In this document: positions 12,850 through 13,497 of the stretch, one piece after another
Position numbering within the stretch: position 1 is the stretch's first letter
Layout: each line of letters starts with the position of its first letter
Assembly (NCBI GenBank): GCA_004555245.1
Contig: SFIS01000073.1
Span: 1 to 13,497, forward strand
Length of the DNA: 13,497 nucleotides
Reading direction: 5' to 3'
Source: Bacteroidales bacterium
Lineage (GTDB): Bacteria > Bacteroidota > Bacteroidia > Bacteroidales > Bacteroidaceae
Program-made: the position numbers and the translations under genes
Notes under the pieces: generated by a model
The model's input: only the letters and a program-made list of their open reading frames with translations
Databases searched by the model: none
Told to the model about the DNA's origin: nothing

Positions 12850-13497
12850 AACTGTTCCTGATTTACCCAGGGTAGAGCGCAGCGGCACCCTGGGTGTAAT
12901 TGGGCATTGTCCATGCGCGCTGTAAGCGCAAAAGCGTTAAATATCCTGCTGTCTCTGTTGTCGTAAAAACCAAAGCCAAAACCACAAACAAAAACCGCAA
13001 GCAAAAGACCCATCAACAAGTCTCAAGTGGCAACCAGCCTTTAGGCTGGTAAAAGTTGTTTTTGTTGTTGTCAATCGGATTCGCTTGCGATCTGACCCGA
13101 AGGAGAAGAACACGAGGGCGAAGCCCTCGGGTAGTCGTGCGGATACAGCTGCCTGAAAGGCAGTACCTTGTTACATCTCCGCTGATGGCGAGGTACTGTC
13201 TTACAGACAGTTGCCACTGTGTTTATACCCCCGGGACTGCGTCCCGGGTTACGAACGCATTACCTCCCTTCGGTCAGTGGTGACATACAACACAGACAAC
13301 GGGATTACTTCTGCAACAGAAAAGTTGTTATTGTTGATATTGTCTCTGTTGTCTTTGTTGTCTTTGTTGTCGTAAAAACCAAAGCGCAAAAGCGTTAAAT
13401 ATCCTGCTGTTATCTACGCTTTTGCGCTTTCAGCGCGACCATCACCTACATGAAATAACCCAGGGTGTCGCTACGCTCTACCCTGGGCTATGCGCTT
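12850..13497. repeat. Palindrome-mosaic repeat region (right copy, runs off the window)
   Basis: No gene is supported here. Hairpins are CCCAGGGT/ACCCTGGG (12866-12894 and 13459-13487), GCGCT-GTA-AGCGC (12917-12929), CCAGCCT/AGGCTGG (about 13033-13047), CGAGGGC-GAA-GCCCTCG (13113-13129), CTGCCT-GAA-AGGCAG (13149-13163), ACTGTCT-TAC-AGACAGT (13195-13211), CCCGGGAC-TGC-GTCCCGGG (13230-13248) and GCGCT-TTC-AGCGC (13424-13436). A 29-bp direct repeat containing GCGCAAAAGCGTTAAATATC is at 12924-12952 and 13382-13410. GTTGTC tracts ending GTAAAAACC are at about 12950-12970 and 13324-13380. Much of it is the inverse of 1-442; 13280-13338 is the inverse of ~7624-7683. The window ends inside another copy of the CCCAGGGT module. 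Confidence 0.85.
13116..13279 (-). repeat. Right arm of the ~170-bp inverted repeat pair
   Basis: Inverse of 1-172, almost identical over its whole length. It starts at the CGAGGGC-GAA hairpin and ends in CGGTCAGTG, after which unrelated GTGACATACAACACAGAC sequence follows. Such a sharp end suggests a real repeat boundary. Confidence 0.92.

Noticed and set aside
1..13497. Circular element or prophage bounded by the end repeats
   Set aside because: The end arms are inverted, not direct, and there is no replication, integration or structural gene. parC is a chromosomal core gene.

Overview
This 13.5 kb window looks like chromosomal DNA from a Bacteroidales bacterium, most likely Prevotella or a close relative. 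Three things point there. Promoters match the Bacteroidetes form TTTG-N19/20-TAnnTTTG. The protein families (DUF3316, a BspA-like leucine-rich-repeat surface protein with a VYNLNGQ...KGIYIKGGKKFMVK-type C-terminus, and a small MKKxYxxP acidic protein) are typical of the group. The topoisomerase IV A subunit also has a Bacteroidetes-like form. No rRNA, tRNA, integrase, transposase, phage or defence gene is visible.

Layout. 1-485: mosaic of short palindromes. 502-1644 (-): GNAT-fold N-acetyltransferase, divergently transcribed from 1975-4689 (+): topoisomerase IV subunit A (parC). Both have recognisable promoters in the shared gap. 4690-5310: a gene-free gap with a MITE-like palindromic repeat element. 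5311-7235 (+): two-gene operon of a DUF3316 exported protein and an S41-family serine peptidase lipoprotein, overlapping by 4 bp. 7236-9298: a 2 kb non-coding region with diverged direct repeats, a cloverleaf-shaped palindrome, 3.5 copies of a ~125-bp tandem repeat, a strong terminator-like hairpin, five 22-bp iteron-like repeats, and a promoter next to a 9-C run. 9299-12754 (+): LRR surface protein followed by a small acidic protein and a terminator. 12850-13497: a second palindrome mosaic, largely the inverted counterpart of the first.

The genes are ordinary; the intergenic DNA is not. It is built from at least twenty short perfect or near-perfect hairpins with different stem sequences. Almost all have a GNA trinucleotide loop when read on one strand. 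They recur in both orientations and in changing order, joined by conserved linkers and by GTTGTC-rich tracts ending in GTAAAAACC. The two window ends form inverted arms of about 170 bp, nearly identical, about 13 kb apart. I see no enzyme here that would move these elements, so their mechanism is unknown.

Functional links between the genes are limited: divergent parC/acetyltransferase promoters, an exported-protein/peptidase operon, and a surface-protein/small-protein operon. All calls come from reading the sequence; no database search was possible.
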